Positions 1 through 6,218 of a DNA stretch of 6,855 bases are shown here, piece by piece (the stretch's first letter is position 1; every line of letters begins with the position of its first letter). A model generated the notes under the pieces. That model saw only the letters and a program-made list of their open reading frames with translations. It did no database searches and was not told the DNA's origin. A program made the translations under genes and the position numbers. This stretch comes from Flavobacteriaceae bacterium (lineage in GTDB: Bacteria > Bacteroidota > Bacteroidia > Flavobacteriales > Flavobacteriaceae): NCBI GenBank assembly GCA_014239895.1, contig JAAZXZ010000063.1, positions 1-6,855 of the forward strand. Reading direction: 5' to 3'.

Positions 1-1380
1 ATTATATGCATATAAGGTAGGCGATATACTTAAAATATATGTTAAAATTGGAGCAAGTATTACTACAGCATAAATATATTTTTCTCTTAGACTATAGTTA
101 GTATATAATCCAAAGGCAAATAATCCAAGTAAAGGACCATAAGTGTAAGAAGCAACTGTAAGAAGACTGTCAATGATATTACTACTGAGAACATATTTAA
201 ATAATATGATTATTATAATTAGAGTTATACTCATTAGTACGTGTACTTTTTTTCTAATACTTTTTTGTATGCTAGCATTTTTATTTTTAATATCAATAAA
301 ATCTATGCAGAATGAAGTCGTAAGCGAAGTCAATGCGCTATCTGCACTACTATAAGCTGCAGCTATAAGACCAAGAATAAATGTAATAGACAACAATATG
401 CCTAATTCGCCATTTAGCGCAATTTCAGGGAACAATAGATCAGTTTTAGGCTGACCATCCATTAATGGCATTAATATGTCATTATTATTTTTAAAAATGA
501 AAAGAAGACTACCAAGTATCATGAAAAAGCAAGTAACAATAACTAGTATAATACTAAAGACCAACATATTTTTTTGTGCATCCTTTAGGGATTTGCAAGT
601 TAGATTTTTTTGCATCATGTCTTGATCTAATCCAGTCATACAAATAGTAACAAATATTCCTCCAATAAATGATTTTAAAAAATGGTGCCTTTCCATTATA
701 TTATCAGTAAAAAAAACTGTGTTGTAATTGCTAAACTCATCAGATTTTAAAAATTCTATAAAACTCCAGTTTAGATTATTTAAGATTTCAGAAATTGAAA
801 TAAGTACAGCCAGAATCATAAAGAATGTTTGCAAGGTGTCAGTCCAAACAATAGTCTTTATTCCGCCTCTATATGTGTAAATCCAAATTAAGATAACTGA
901 AATAGTAACTGTTACAGGAAAAGGAATATTCCATTGATCAAAAACAAACTGTTGTAAGACAATAGCAACTAAGAATAATCTAAATGATGCACCTAAAAGT
1001 CTAGAAATAAAAAAATAAAAAGCACCAGTTTTGTGAGCAACTGTTCCAAACCTAAAATTTAAATATTCATAAATTGAGGTTAGATTAAGTTTGTAATACA
1101 CAGGTAAAAGCACTTGGCTGACAACTAAATAGCCAAAGAAATATCCAAACACAACTTGTAAATAACTAAATTGAGAGCTTTCAATCCAACCAGGGACAGA
1201 TATAAATGTAACACCCGATAAAGATGCTCCTACCATTCCAAATGCTACTATATACCATGGAGCATTTTTTCCAGCACTAAAAAAAATAGAATTACTATCA
1301 TTCTTCCCTGTTATATATGAAATTGCAAAAAGGAGAATGAAATATCCAACAATTAAAATTAAAATATTGCTTGCGTTCAT
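1..1380 (-). CDS. Sodium:solute symporter (SSS family), 3' end outside the window
   Basis: Inner-membrane Na+-coupled transporter of the SSS/LeuT-fold family; the substrate cannot be told from sequence. Reading the minus strand from ATG at 1380-1378 gives 460 codons with no stop down to base 1, so the C-terminus is missing. The protein is a series of hydrophobic helices. The first is at about residues 5-22, and the second carries GASLSGVTFISVPG (51-64), the region of the unwound first core helix. RGGIKTIVWTDTLQTFFM (171-188) and GLDQDMMQKNLTCKSLKDAQ (250-269) are typical of Bacteroidota members. AAYSSADSALTSLTTSF (341-357) is the Ser/Thr-rich helix that contributes the sodium site in this family. 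Family lengths of roughly 480-560 residues suggest that only a short C-terminal part is lost. It is transcribed divergently from recR. The family is confident; sugar, amino acid or sialic acid specificity is open. Confidence 0.93.
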   Translation of the reverse strand, partial: MNASNILILIVGYFILLFAISYITGKNDSNSIFFSAGKNAPWYIVAFGMVGASLSGVTFISVPGWIESSQFSYLQVVFGYFFGYLVVSQVLLPVYYKLNLTSIYEYLNFRFGTVAHKTGAFYFFISRLLGASFRLFLVAIVLQQFVFDQWNIPFPVTVTISVILIWIYTYRGGIKTIVWTDTLQTFFMILAVLISISEILNNLNWSFIEFLKSDEFSNYNTVFFTDNIMERHHFLKSFIGGIFVTICMTGLDQDMMQKNLTCKSLKDAQKNMLVFSIILVIVTCFFMILGSLLFIFKNNNDILMPLMDGQPKTDLLFPEIALNGELGILLSITFILGLIAAAYSSADSALTSLTTSFCIDFIDIKNKNASIQKSIRKKVHVLMSITLIIIIILFKYVLSSNIIDSLLTVASYTYGPLLGLFAFGLYTNYSLREKYIYAVVILAPILTYILSISPTLYAYN

Positions 1381-1398
1381 TAGGGGAATATAATTATT

Positions 1399-1430
1399 CA
1401 AATTACATATTATTTGTATGATTTACCAAA
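1399..1430 (-). promoter_or_regulatory. Weak promoter candidate for the symporter gene
   Basis: On the minus strand a TTTG (1430-1427) lies 21 bp upstream of TAATTTG (1405-1399), which is followed 18 bp later by the symporter ATG. This resembles the Bacteroidota -33 TTTG / -7 TAnnTTTG arrangement, but the -7 box has one spacer base too few, so the match is imperfect. In such AT-rich DNA this could arise by chance. Confidence 0.2.
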
Positions 1431-1475
1431 TAATTCTTTATTAGAAACGTTTTATTTTTCAATCTGTAAAATTTG

Positions 1476-1483
1476 TAAGTTTG
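1476..1483 (+). promoter_or_regulatory. Candidate -7 promoter box for recR (near-leaderless start)
   Basis: TAAGTTTG is an exact match to the Bacteroidota -7 consensus TAnnTTTG. It ends only 4 bp before the recR ATG at 1488. Transcription from it would begin at or within a few bases of the start codon, giving a leaderless or nearly leaderless mRNA. No good -33 TTTG is visible about 20 bp upstream (that stretch is TTTTATTTTTC), so support is only partial. Confidence 0.4.
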
Positions 1484-1487
1484 CTAA

Positions 1488-2105
1488 ATGGAATTTTCAT
1501 CAAAACTTATTGAAACAGCTGTTAATGAAATATCAAAATTGCCGGGTATTGGTAAGAGGACTGCATTAAGACTTGTATTATTTCTTTTACGCCAACCTTC
1601 TGATCAATCAGACGATCTTGCAAAAGCTATTTCTGAAATGCGTCATAAGGTAAAATTTTGTAAAAATTGTCACAATATATGTGATGATGAATTATGTGAT
1701 ATTTGTTCAAATCCTAACAGAGACAATTCCGTCATTTGTGTTGTAGAAGATATAAGAGATGTTATGGCAATTGAAAACACTAGTTCATATAAAGGTATGT
1801 ATCATGTTTTAGGAGGAAAAATATCGCCATTAGATGGAATTGGACCTAATGACTTAAATATATCAAGTTTAACAGATAAAATCGGAAAGGGAGGAATTAG
1901 TGAGATAATATTTGCATTGGGCTCAACAATGGAGGGAGATACCACTAATTTCTATATATATAAGCTTATTAATAAATTTAATATTATTACATCAACAATT
2001 GCAAGAGGAATTTCAATAGGTGACGATTTAGAATACACGGATGAAATTACATTAGCTAGGAGTATAACCAATAGAATTCCTTTTGAAACTTCAATAAAAA
2101 ATTAA
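1488..2105 (+). CDS. recR: Recombination mediator protein RecR
   Basis: RecR acts with RecO (and RecF) in the cytoplasm to load RecA onto SSB-coated single-stranded DNA at gaps. The 205-residue length is normal for the family. In order: an N-terminal helix-hairpin-helix with LPGIGKRTALRL (18-29); a four-cysteine zinc site C58-X2-C61-X8-C70-X2-C73; a Toprim domain from about 81, opening SVICVVEDIRDVMAIE with its acidic Glu87 and Asp88; and a later Toprim segment ALGSTMEGDTTNFYI (143-157). The ATG is chosen because MEFSSKLIE is the usual family N-terminus. The gene is divergent from the symporter and its stop lies 2 bp before the TTG start of the glycosyltransferase, which suggests co-transcription and possibly coupled translation. 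No key residue is missing. Confidence 0.98.
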   Translation: MEFSSKLIETAVNEISKLPGIGKRTALRLVLFLLRQPSDQSDDLAKAISEMRHKVKFCKNCHNICDDELCDICSNPNRDNSVICVVEDIRDVMAIENTSSYKGMYHVLGGKISPLDGIGPNDLNISSLTDKIGKGGISEIIFALGSTMEGDTTNFYIYKLINKFNIITSTIARGISIGDDLEYTDEITLARSITNRIPFETSIKN

Positions 2106-2107
2106 AT

Positions 2108-3229
2108 TTGGACTTATCAGTCATTATAGTTAGCTATGATTCTAGATTTTTTCTAGAATTATGTTTAAGAAGCCTTAGAGCCTCTTTAAACAAAATAAAA
2201 TCAGAGATAATAGTAGTTGACAATAACTCAAATGATGACACAATTGATATGATTGAATCATCATTTTCTGAGGTTATTTTAATAAGAAATAAATATAATG
2301 TAGGTTTTTCTTGTGCAAATAATTTAGCTGTTAAAAAAGCTAAGGGTAAAAATATTTGTTTCTTAAATCCAGACACTGTTGTTCCAGAAGATTTTTTTTA
2401 TAAGATAATAGACTTTAAAAAATCAACTAATAATGTAGGAATAATCGCTTGTAAGATGATCGATGGTCAAGGTATTTTTTTACCAGAAAGTAAAAGGAGC
2501 TTACCTCATACATCAATGGTAATTAAAAAATTTTTTGGTTTAAAAAACAGCTATTATTCAAATAAACAGTCAGAGGATGCTATTGGGCAGGTAGATGTAT
2601 TATGTGGAGCAATAATGTTCATGGACAAACAAGTATTTGAGGAGACAGGAGGATTTGATGAAAAATATTTTATGTTTGGTGAAGACATTGATCTATCATA
2701 TAAAATACTCAAAAAAGGCCTAAAAAATTATTATTATGGAGATACATCGATAATACACTACAAAGGTGAGAGTACCAGTAAAAATTCTAAATATTATAAA
2801 AATTTTTATGGAGCTATGGGTATATATTATAGAAAGTATATAGCTAAGAATATCTTTAGCAAGATCTTATCATTTTTGACACTTGAATTAATTATATTTT
2901 TCAAATCATTTATGATTACATCTAAACTAAGATCTAGAACTAAGCCTAAAGACTGTTTTTTAATATCAGATAATGATTATGCTGGCTTAAAAAACAGGGT
3001 AACAATAAAAATTGATTCAATTCAAAAACTATCTGATAAATTAGAAAATTGCGAAATTATTTTTGATTCTAATTATCTTACTTTTAAAAATATTATTTCT
3101 ACAATGCAGAAACTGTCAAAGAAAAAAGGAATCATATTTAAAATTATACCTAAAGCATCTAACTTTCTAATAGGAAGTTACAATTCTAGAGAACATGGTG
3201 AAGTAATTTTATTTGATTTAAATAAATAA
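2108..3229 (+). CDS. Family 2 glycosyltransferase with extra C-terminal domain, TTG start
   Basis: Probably transfers a sugar from a nucleotide-sugar donor to a lipid-linked or cell-surface glycan at the cytoplasmic face of the membrane; donor and acceptor are unknown. The 373 residues begin with a GT-A fold: LSVIIVSYDSR (3-13), nucleotide-binding VVDNNSND (36-43), a DxD-like NPDT (87-90), FLPESKR (124-130), VDVLCGAIMFM (162-172) and GEDIDLS (191-197), holding the likely catalytic base. A hydrophobic stretch at about 253-270 may sit in the membrane. Residues about 283-373 form a separate alpha/beta region ending FLIGSYNSREHGEVI (353-367), which resembles the Rossmann-like part of some sugar-phosphate transferases. 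The start must be TTG: an in-frame TGA lies at 2084-2086, no ATG precedes the conserved N-terminus, and the first internal Met is residue 48. The gene follows recR by 2 bp. Confidence 0.92.
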   Translation: MDLSVIIVSYDSRFFLELCLRSLRASLNKIKSEIIVVDNNSNDDTIDMIESSFSEVILIRNKYNVGFSCANNLAVKKAKGKNICFLNPDTVVPEDFFYKIIDFKKSTNNVGIIACKMIDGQGIFLPESKRSLPHTSMVIKKFFGLKNSYYSNKQSEDAIGQVDVLCGAIMFMDKQVFEETGGFDEKYFMFGEDIDLSYKILKKGLKNYYYGDTSIIHYKGESTSKNSKYYKNFYGAMGIYYRKYIAKNIFSKILSFLTLELIIFFKSFMITSKLRSRTKPKDCFLISDNDYAGLKNRVTIKIDSIQKLSDKLENCEIIFDSNYLTFKNIISTMQKLSKKKGIIFKIIPKASNFLIGSYNSREHGEVILFDLNK

Positions 3230-3249
3230 TTTATTACATGTTTTTTCAT

Positions 3250-3257
3250 TAATTTTG
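3250..3257 (+). promoter_or_regulatory. Candidate -7 promoter box before the E2 gene
   Basis: TAATTTTG matches TAnnTTTG exactly, inside the 58-bp gap after the glycosyltransferase and 30 bp before the GTG start at 3288. It would give a leader of roughly 25 nt. No TTTG lies at the right distance upstream (the nearest is 3212-3215, too far), so the -33 element is missing. If real, it would let the E2 and downstream genes be transcribed separately from recR. Confidence 0.35.
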
Positions 3258-3287
3258 TTTTGCATTTTTAATCAATTATATTTTACT

Positions 3288-4589
3288 GTGGGCAAGTTTG
3301 AATTAAAATTACCAAAGATGGGAGAAAGTGTAGCAGAGGCTACCTTAACTTCTTGGTTAAAAGATGTAGGAGATAGTATTGAAATGGATGAGGCTGTAGT
3401 AGAAATTGCTACAGATAAGGTTGACTCTGAAGTTCCGTCTGAACATAAAGGAATTTTGATAGAAAAATGTTTTAAGATTAATGAAGTAATCAAAGTAGGC
3501 GAAACAATAGCAATTATTGAGACTGATTCTGAAATTAAAACTACTGAAACAATAATTGAAATAGATCAAAAAAAAGATTTAAATACAGAAAACAATAAAT
3601 TAGGAAATAAAAATATTCCACAAGATAATGTTCCTAGTAAAGAAAATGTTATTGAAATAAAAGACAGCTCTAATAATAGATTTTATTCTCCTTTGGTAAA
3701 AAATATAATTAAAAAGGAAAAAATCACTGACAATGAACTTCAGCTAATTAAAGGAACAGGTAAAAATAACAGAATAACAAAAGCTGATATTTTAAATTAT
3801 TTAAAATCAAGATTACAGCAAGAAGATTCTCCTGCCTCTGATATCCATATAAGCCCAGAAATAAACATTGATAGAATTGAAAATGATCAGATAATTGAAA
3901 TGACTAAAATGGGAAAGATTATTTCAAGACATATGTCAGAATCAATTAAAATTTCTGCTCATGTTCAATCTTTTATTGAAGTTGATGTAACAAAGATCTG
4001 GAATTGGAGAAATAGAGTAAAGGATAACTTTCAAAAAAGAGAAGGTGAAAAGTTAACTTTTACCCCAATCTTTATAGAAGCAGTTGCGGTTAATTTAAGA
4101 TCATTTCCTATGTTAAACATATCTGTTGATGGTGAGAATATTATAGTTAAAAAGGATATTAATATTGGAATGGCAACAGCACTATCAGATGGAAATTTGA
4201 TTGTTCCTGTTATAAAGAAAGCTGATCAACTTAATCTAGTAGGAATGACAAAAGTTGTTAATGATTTATCATTTAGAGCAAGAAACAATAATTTAAATCC
4301 AGATGATGTTTATGGCGGAACTTATACTATTACTAATGTAGGGGTATTTGGCAGTGTAATGGGAACACCAATTATAAATCAGCCACAGGTAGGTATTCTT
4401 GCTTTAGGAGCTATTAGAAAGGTGCCTGCCGTAATAGAAACTGATCAAGGCGATTTTATTGGAATAAGACATAAAATGTTTATATCGCATTCCTATGATC
4501 ATCGTGTTGTTAATGGAGCATTGGGTAGTAAGTTTATAAAAGGTGTAAAAGATTATTTAGAGTCTTGGGATGTCAATAGAGAAATTTAA
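3288..4589 (+). CDS. 2-oxo acid dehydrogenase complex E2 (dihydrolipoamide acyltransferase), GTG start
   Basis: Core subunit that moves the acyl group from E1 via a lipoyl arm to CoA; pyruvate or branched-chain 2-oxo acids are the likely substrates. The protein has 433 residues. One lipoyl domain occupies about 4-80, with the lipoyl-lysine K44 in IATDKVDSEV. A charged Asn/Glu/Lys-rich linker follows (about 81-130), then the E1/E3-binding domain (about 132-172, RFYSPLVKNIIKKEKI to ITKADILNYL), a second linker, and the catalytic domain from about 200. The active-site motif is SYDHRVVNGA (402-411): His405 is present, but the usual catalytic-motif Asp is Asn409. GTG at 3288 is chosen because it gives VGKFELKLPKMGESV, the normal family N-terminus; extension to TTG 3255 would add 11 atypical residues. 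No E1 or E3 gene is in the window. The FAH-family gene follows after 5 bp. Confidence 0.95.
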   Translation: MGKFELKLPKMGESVAEATLTSWLKDVGDSIEMDEAVVEIATDKVDSEVPSEHKGILIEKCFKINEVIKVGETIAIIETDSEIKTTETIIEIDQKKDLNTENNKLGNKNIPQDNVPSKENVIEIKDSSNNRFYSPLVKNIIKKEKITDNELQLIKGTGKNNRITKADILNYLKSRLQQEDSPASDIHISPEINIDRIENDQIIEMTKMGKIISRHMSESIKISAHVQSFIEVDVTKIWNWRNRVKDNFQKREGEKLTFTPIFIEAVAVNLRSFPMLNISVDGENIIVKKDINIGMATALSDGNLIVPVIKKADQLNLVGMTKVVNDLSFRARNNNLNPDDVYGGTYTITNVGVFGSVMGTPIINQPQVGILALGAIRKVPAVIETDQGDFIGIRHKMFISHSYDHRVVNGALGSKFIKGVKDYLESWDVNREI

Positions 4590-4594
4590 TAAAA

Positions 4595-5206
4595 ATGAAA
4601 ATTATCTGTGTTGGAAGAAATTATGTAGATCATATAAAGGAGCTGAACAATAATAAACCTAAAGAACCTGTATTATTTCTAAAACCCCAGACTGCAATTA
4701 TTAATAAAGGGCAGCCTTTTTTTATTCCAAGTTTTTCTAACGAGATACATTATGAATTAGAGGTGATTATAAAGATAAATAAACTGGGTAGGTTTATTGA
4801 AAAGAAATTTAGTCATAAATATTATGATGAAATAGGTCTTGGTATAGATTTTACAGCTAGAGATTTGCAGCTAGAGTTAAAGAAAAATGGATTGCCTTGG
4901 GAAAAAGCAAAAGCTTTTGATGGATCTTGTCTTATTGGGGATTGGAAAAATAAAAAGGATTTTAATAATATTGATAATATTGACTTTAGATTAACAAAAA
5001 ATGATGAAATTGTACAGAATTCAAATACTAGCTTGATGCTTTGGAAGGTCGATGAATTAATTGAATATATATCTAAATTTTTTACATTAAAAATTGGAGA
5101 TATAATCTTTACAGGAACCCCAGCTGGAGTAGGAAAAGTTCAATTAAATGATAAACTAAAAGGTTATTTGAATGATAATGAGCTTTTAACTATAAATATA
5201 AAATAA
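4595..5206 (+). CDS. Fumarylacetoacetate hydrolase (FAH) family protein
   Basis: Cytosolic metal-dependent enzyme of the FAH/YcgM/FAHD1 group. Members hydrolyse acylpyruvates, or decarboxylate or tautomerise oxaloacetate and related 2-oxo acids; which reaction applies here cannot be read from sequence. The 203 residues match the short single-domain form. Visible motifs are IICVGRNYVDHIKEL (3-17), EPVLFLKP (24-31), the metal-binding EIHYELE with Glu54 and Glu56, GIDFTARDLQ with Asp85 as third metal ligand, PWEKAKAFDGSCLIGDW (101-117) and the C-terminal FTGTPAGVGKV (172-182). ATG at 4595 puts the conserved VGRNY near the N-terminus as expected. It lies 5 bp after the E2 gene and 5 bp before the PncC gene, so all three are probably co-transcribed. 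An oxaloacetate or acylpyruvate role beside a 2-oxo acid dehydrogenase subunit is plausible but is inference. Confidence 0.94.
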   Translation: MKIICVGRNYVDHIKELNNNKPKEPVLFLKPQTAIINKGQPFFIPSFSNEIHYELEVIIKINKLGRFIEKKFSHKYYDEIGLGIDFTARDLQLELKKNGLPWEKAKAFDGSCLIGDWKNKKDFNNIDNIDFRLTKNDEIVQNSNTSLMLWKVDELIEYISKFFTLKIGDIIFTGTPAGVGKVQLNDKLKGYLNDNELLTINIK

Positions 5207-5211
5207 AACTA

Positions 5212-5679
5212 ATGTCTTCTTTAGAACAAATAATAGCATCTAAATTTAAAGAATTAAAGAAGACTCTTTCTGTTGCAGAAAGTTGCACTGGTGGTTCAAT
5301 ATGCTCTAGAATTGTTTCTAATGAAGGAGCTTCTACTTATTTTAAGGGTGGAATAGTTTGCTACTCAACTGAGTCTAAGACAAATATTCTTGGTTTAGAT
5401 GCTAAAACTATTAATGATTATTCAGTTGTAAGTAAAGAAGTTTGTGAATTAATGGCTATTTCAGTTAAAAATCTCTTTAACTCAGATTTTTCTATATCTA
5501 CAACAGGGAATGCTGGCCCAGAAAAGGGCGAATCAAATGTAAAGATAGGTAAGGTGTTTATATCAGTTGCAACAGAAAATAATGTAAATACATATGAATT
5601 AAATTTTGATGGTAATAGAAAAGAAGTGATAAACAATACTGTTGTAAGAGCCTTAGAATTGCTAAAGGATAACCTATAA
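5212..5679 (+). CDS. pncC: Stand-alone CinA C-terminal domain protein (nicotinamide-nucleotide amidase, PncC type)
   Basis: Members of this family deamidate nicotinamide mononucleotide to nicotinate mononucleotide, recycling the pyridine ring of NAD in the cytoplasm. The protein is 155 residues long. It shows the signature VAESCTGGSICSRIV (21-35) with the probable nucleophile Ser24, then GGIVCYSTESKTNILGL (46-62) with Lys56 at the spacing usual in the family, and STTGNAGPEKG (96-106), where most relatives have TGIAGP followed by a glycine-rich turn. The N-terminal MoCF-like domain of full-length CinA (about 400 residues) is absent: the ATG at 5212 lies 5 bp after the preceding stop, so there is no room for it. 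Co-transcription with the upstream E2 and FAH genes is likely. In related genomes a cinA-type gene next to rpmB is a recalled, unchecked arrangement. Confidence 0.92.
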   Translation: MSSLEQIIASKFKELKKTLSVAESCTGGSICSRIVSNEGASTYFKGGIVCYSTESKTNILGLDAKTINDYSVVSKEVCELMAISVKNLFNSDFSISTTGNAGPEKGESNVKIGKVFISVATENNVNTYELNFDGNRKEVINNTVVRALELLKDNL

Positions 5680-5714
5680 AAAATTGATAAATTTAGCTTG
5701 TGGATTGTAAAAAA

Positions 5715-5746
5715 ATTGTAAATTCGCGGCTGATAATTTATATTTT
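5715..5746 (+). promoter_or_regulatory. Weak promoter candidate for the rpmB operon
   Basis: In the 84-bp gap between pncC and rpmB, ATTG (5715-5718) is followed after 20 bp by TATATTTT (5739-5746), a 7-of-8 match to TAnnTTTG. The leader would be about 10-15 nt before the rpmB ATG. A second near-match, TAAGTTTA (5751-5758), is closer to the start but lacks a spaced -33 box. The gap also holds ATTGTAAA twice, 11 bp apart (5704-5711, 5715-5722). I see no convincing terminator here. Confidence 0.3.
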
Positions 5747-5763
5747 ATAATAAGTTTAATATT

Positions 5764-6000
5764 ATGTCTAGAACTTGTGAGCTTACTGGTAAAAAAAGCA
5801 TGGTAGGGAATAATGTTTCTCATTCTTTAAACAGGACTAAACGAAGATTTGATGCTAATCTGATAAAAAAACGTTTTTATATTCCTGAAGAGGATAAATG
5901 GATTACATTAAAAATATCTACCTCTGCTTTAAAGACTATAAATAAGATTGGTATTCAGGCAGCTCTAAAAGACGCTAAACTTAAAGGATTTATTAAATAG
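5764..6000 (+). CDS. rpmB: 50S ribosomal protein bL28
   Basis: Structural protein of the large ribosomal subunit. At 78 residues it has the usual length. It opens MSRTCELTGKKSMVGNNVSH (1-20), followed by the basic NRTKRRFDANL (23-33) typical of L28, and ends KLKGFIK. Only one cysteine (Cys5) is present where zinc-binding forms of L28 have a pair or more, so this is a zinc-free form, normal for the phylum. The ATG at 5764 is fixed by this N-terminus. It is the first gene of the rpmB-rpmG-DUF4295 cluster, and rpmG starts 8 bp after its stop. Confidence 0.98.
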   Translation: MSRTCELTGKKSMVGNNVSHSLNRTKRRFDANLIKKRFYIPEEDKWITLKISTSALKTINKIGIQAALKDAKLKGFIK

Positions 6001-6002
6001 TC

Positions 6003-6021
6003 TTTATCATGGCAAAAAAGG
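6003..6021 (+). repeat. 19-bp start-region repeat, copy 1 (rpmG start)
   Basis: TTTATCATGGCAAAAAAGG spans the rpmG start codon (ATG at 6009) and recurs exactly at 6200-6218 over the next gene's start. It contains no Shine-Dalgarno sequence. Each copy encodes the same MAKK N-terminus, but the identity extends 6 bp upstream of the ATG. Confidence 0.85.
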
Positions 6022-6191
6022 GAAACAGAGTTCAAGTAATTTTAGAATGTACAGAGCATAAAGATAGCGGTATGTCTGGGACTTCTAGATATATTACCAC
6101 TAAAAACAAGAAAAACTCACCTGATAGAATTGAATTGAAAAAATTTAACCCAATTCTAAAGAAAATGACATTACATAAAGAAATAAAGTAA
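6009..6191 (+). CDS. rpmG: 50S ribosomal protein bL33
   Basis: Large-subunit ribosomal protein located near the E site. The 60 residues run MAKKGNRVQVILECTEHK (1-18), TSRYITTKNKKNSPDRIELK (25-44) and KFNPILKKMTLHKEIK (45-60), matching Bacteroidota L33 closely. Only one cysteine (Cys14) is present, so this is the version without the zinc ribbon. It sits 8 bp after rpmB and 14 bp before the DUF4295 gene, clearly in one operon. Its start region shares 19 identical bases with the next gene's start. Confidence 0.98.
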   Translation: MAKKGNRVQVILECTEHKDSGMSGTSRYITTKNKKNSPDRIELKKFNPILKKMTLHKEIK

Positions 6192-6199
6192 AATTTATA

Positions 6200-6218
6200 T
6201 TTATCATGGCAAAAAAGG
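6200..6218 (+). repeat. 19-bp start-region repeat, copy 2 (DUF4295 gene start)
   Basis: Exact second copy of TTTATCATGGCAAAAAAGG, spanning the ATG at 6206. Identity stops abruptly on both sides (A against C upstream, C against G downstream). Confidence 0.85.

Noticed and set aside
173..355. Plus-strand 60-residue hydrophobic open frame
   Set aside because: It lies wholly inside the minus-strand symporter gene, whose antisense reading has strong family motifs; the hydrophobicity is a shadow of membrane-helix codons.
2134..2376. Minus-strand 80-residue open frame
   Set aside because: It overlaps the GT-A core of the glycosyltransferase and shows no motif of its own. The minus-strand frames at 3272-3569, 5418-5636 and 6032-6235 were rejected for the same reason.
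3221..3246. AT-only hairpin AATAAA-TAA-TTTATT followed by a T-run, as a terminator after the glycosyltransferase
   Set aside because: The six-pair stem contains no G-C pair and the T-run starts several bases later, so it would not be a stable intrinsic terminator.
3255..3287. Eleven-residue N-terminal extension of the E2 protein from TTG 3255
   Set aside because: The added residues (MFCIFNQLYFT) do not resemble E2 N-termini, and the candidate -7 box would overlap this start. GTG 3288 gives the normal family start.
5704..5722. Direct repeat ATTGTAAA, two copies 11 bp apart before rpmB
   Set aside because: An eight-base AT-rich repeat is easily expected by chance here; I noted it under the promoter candidate but see no independent support for an operator.
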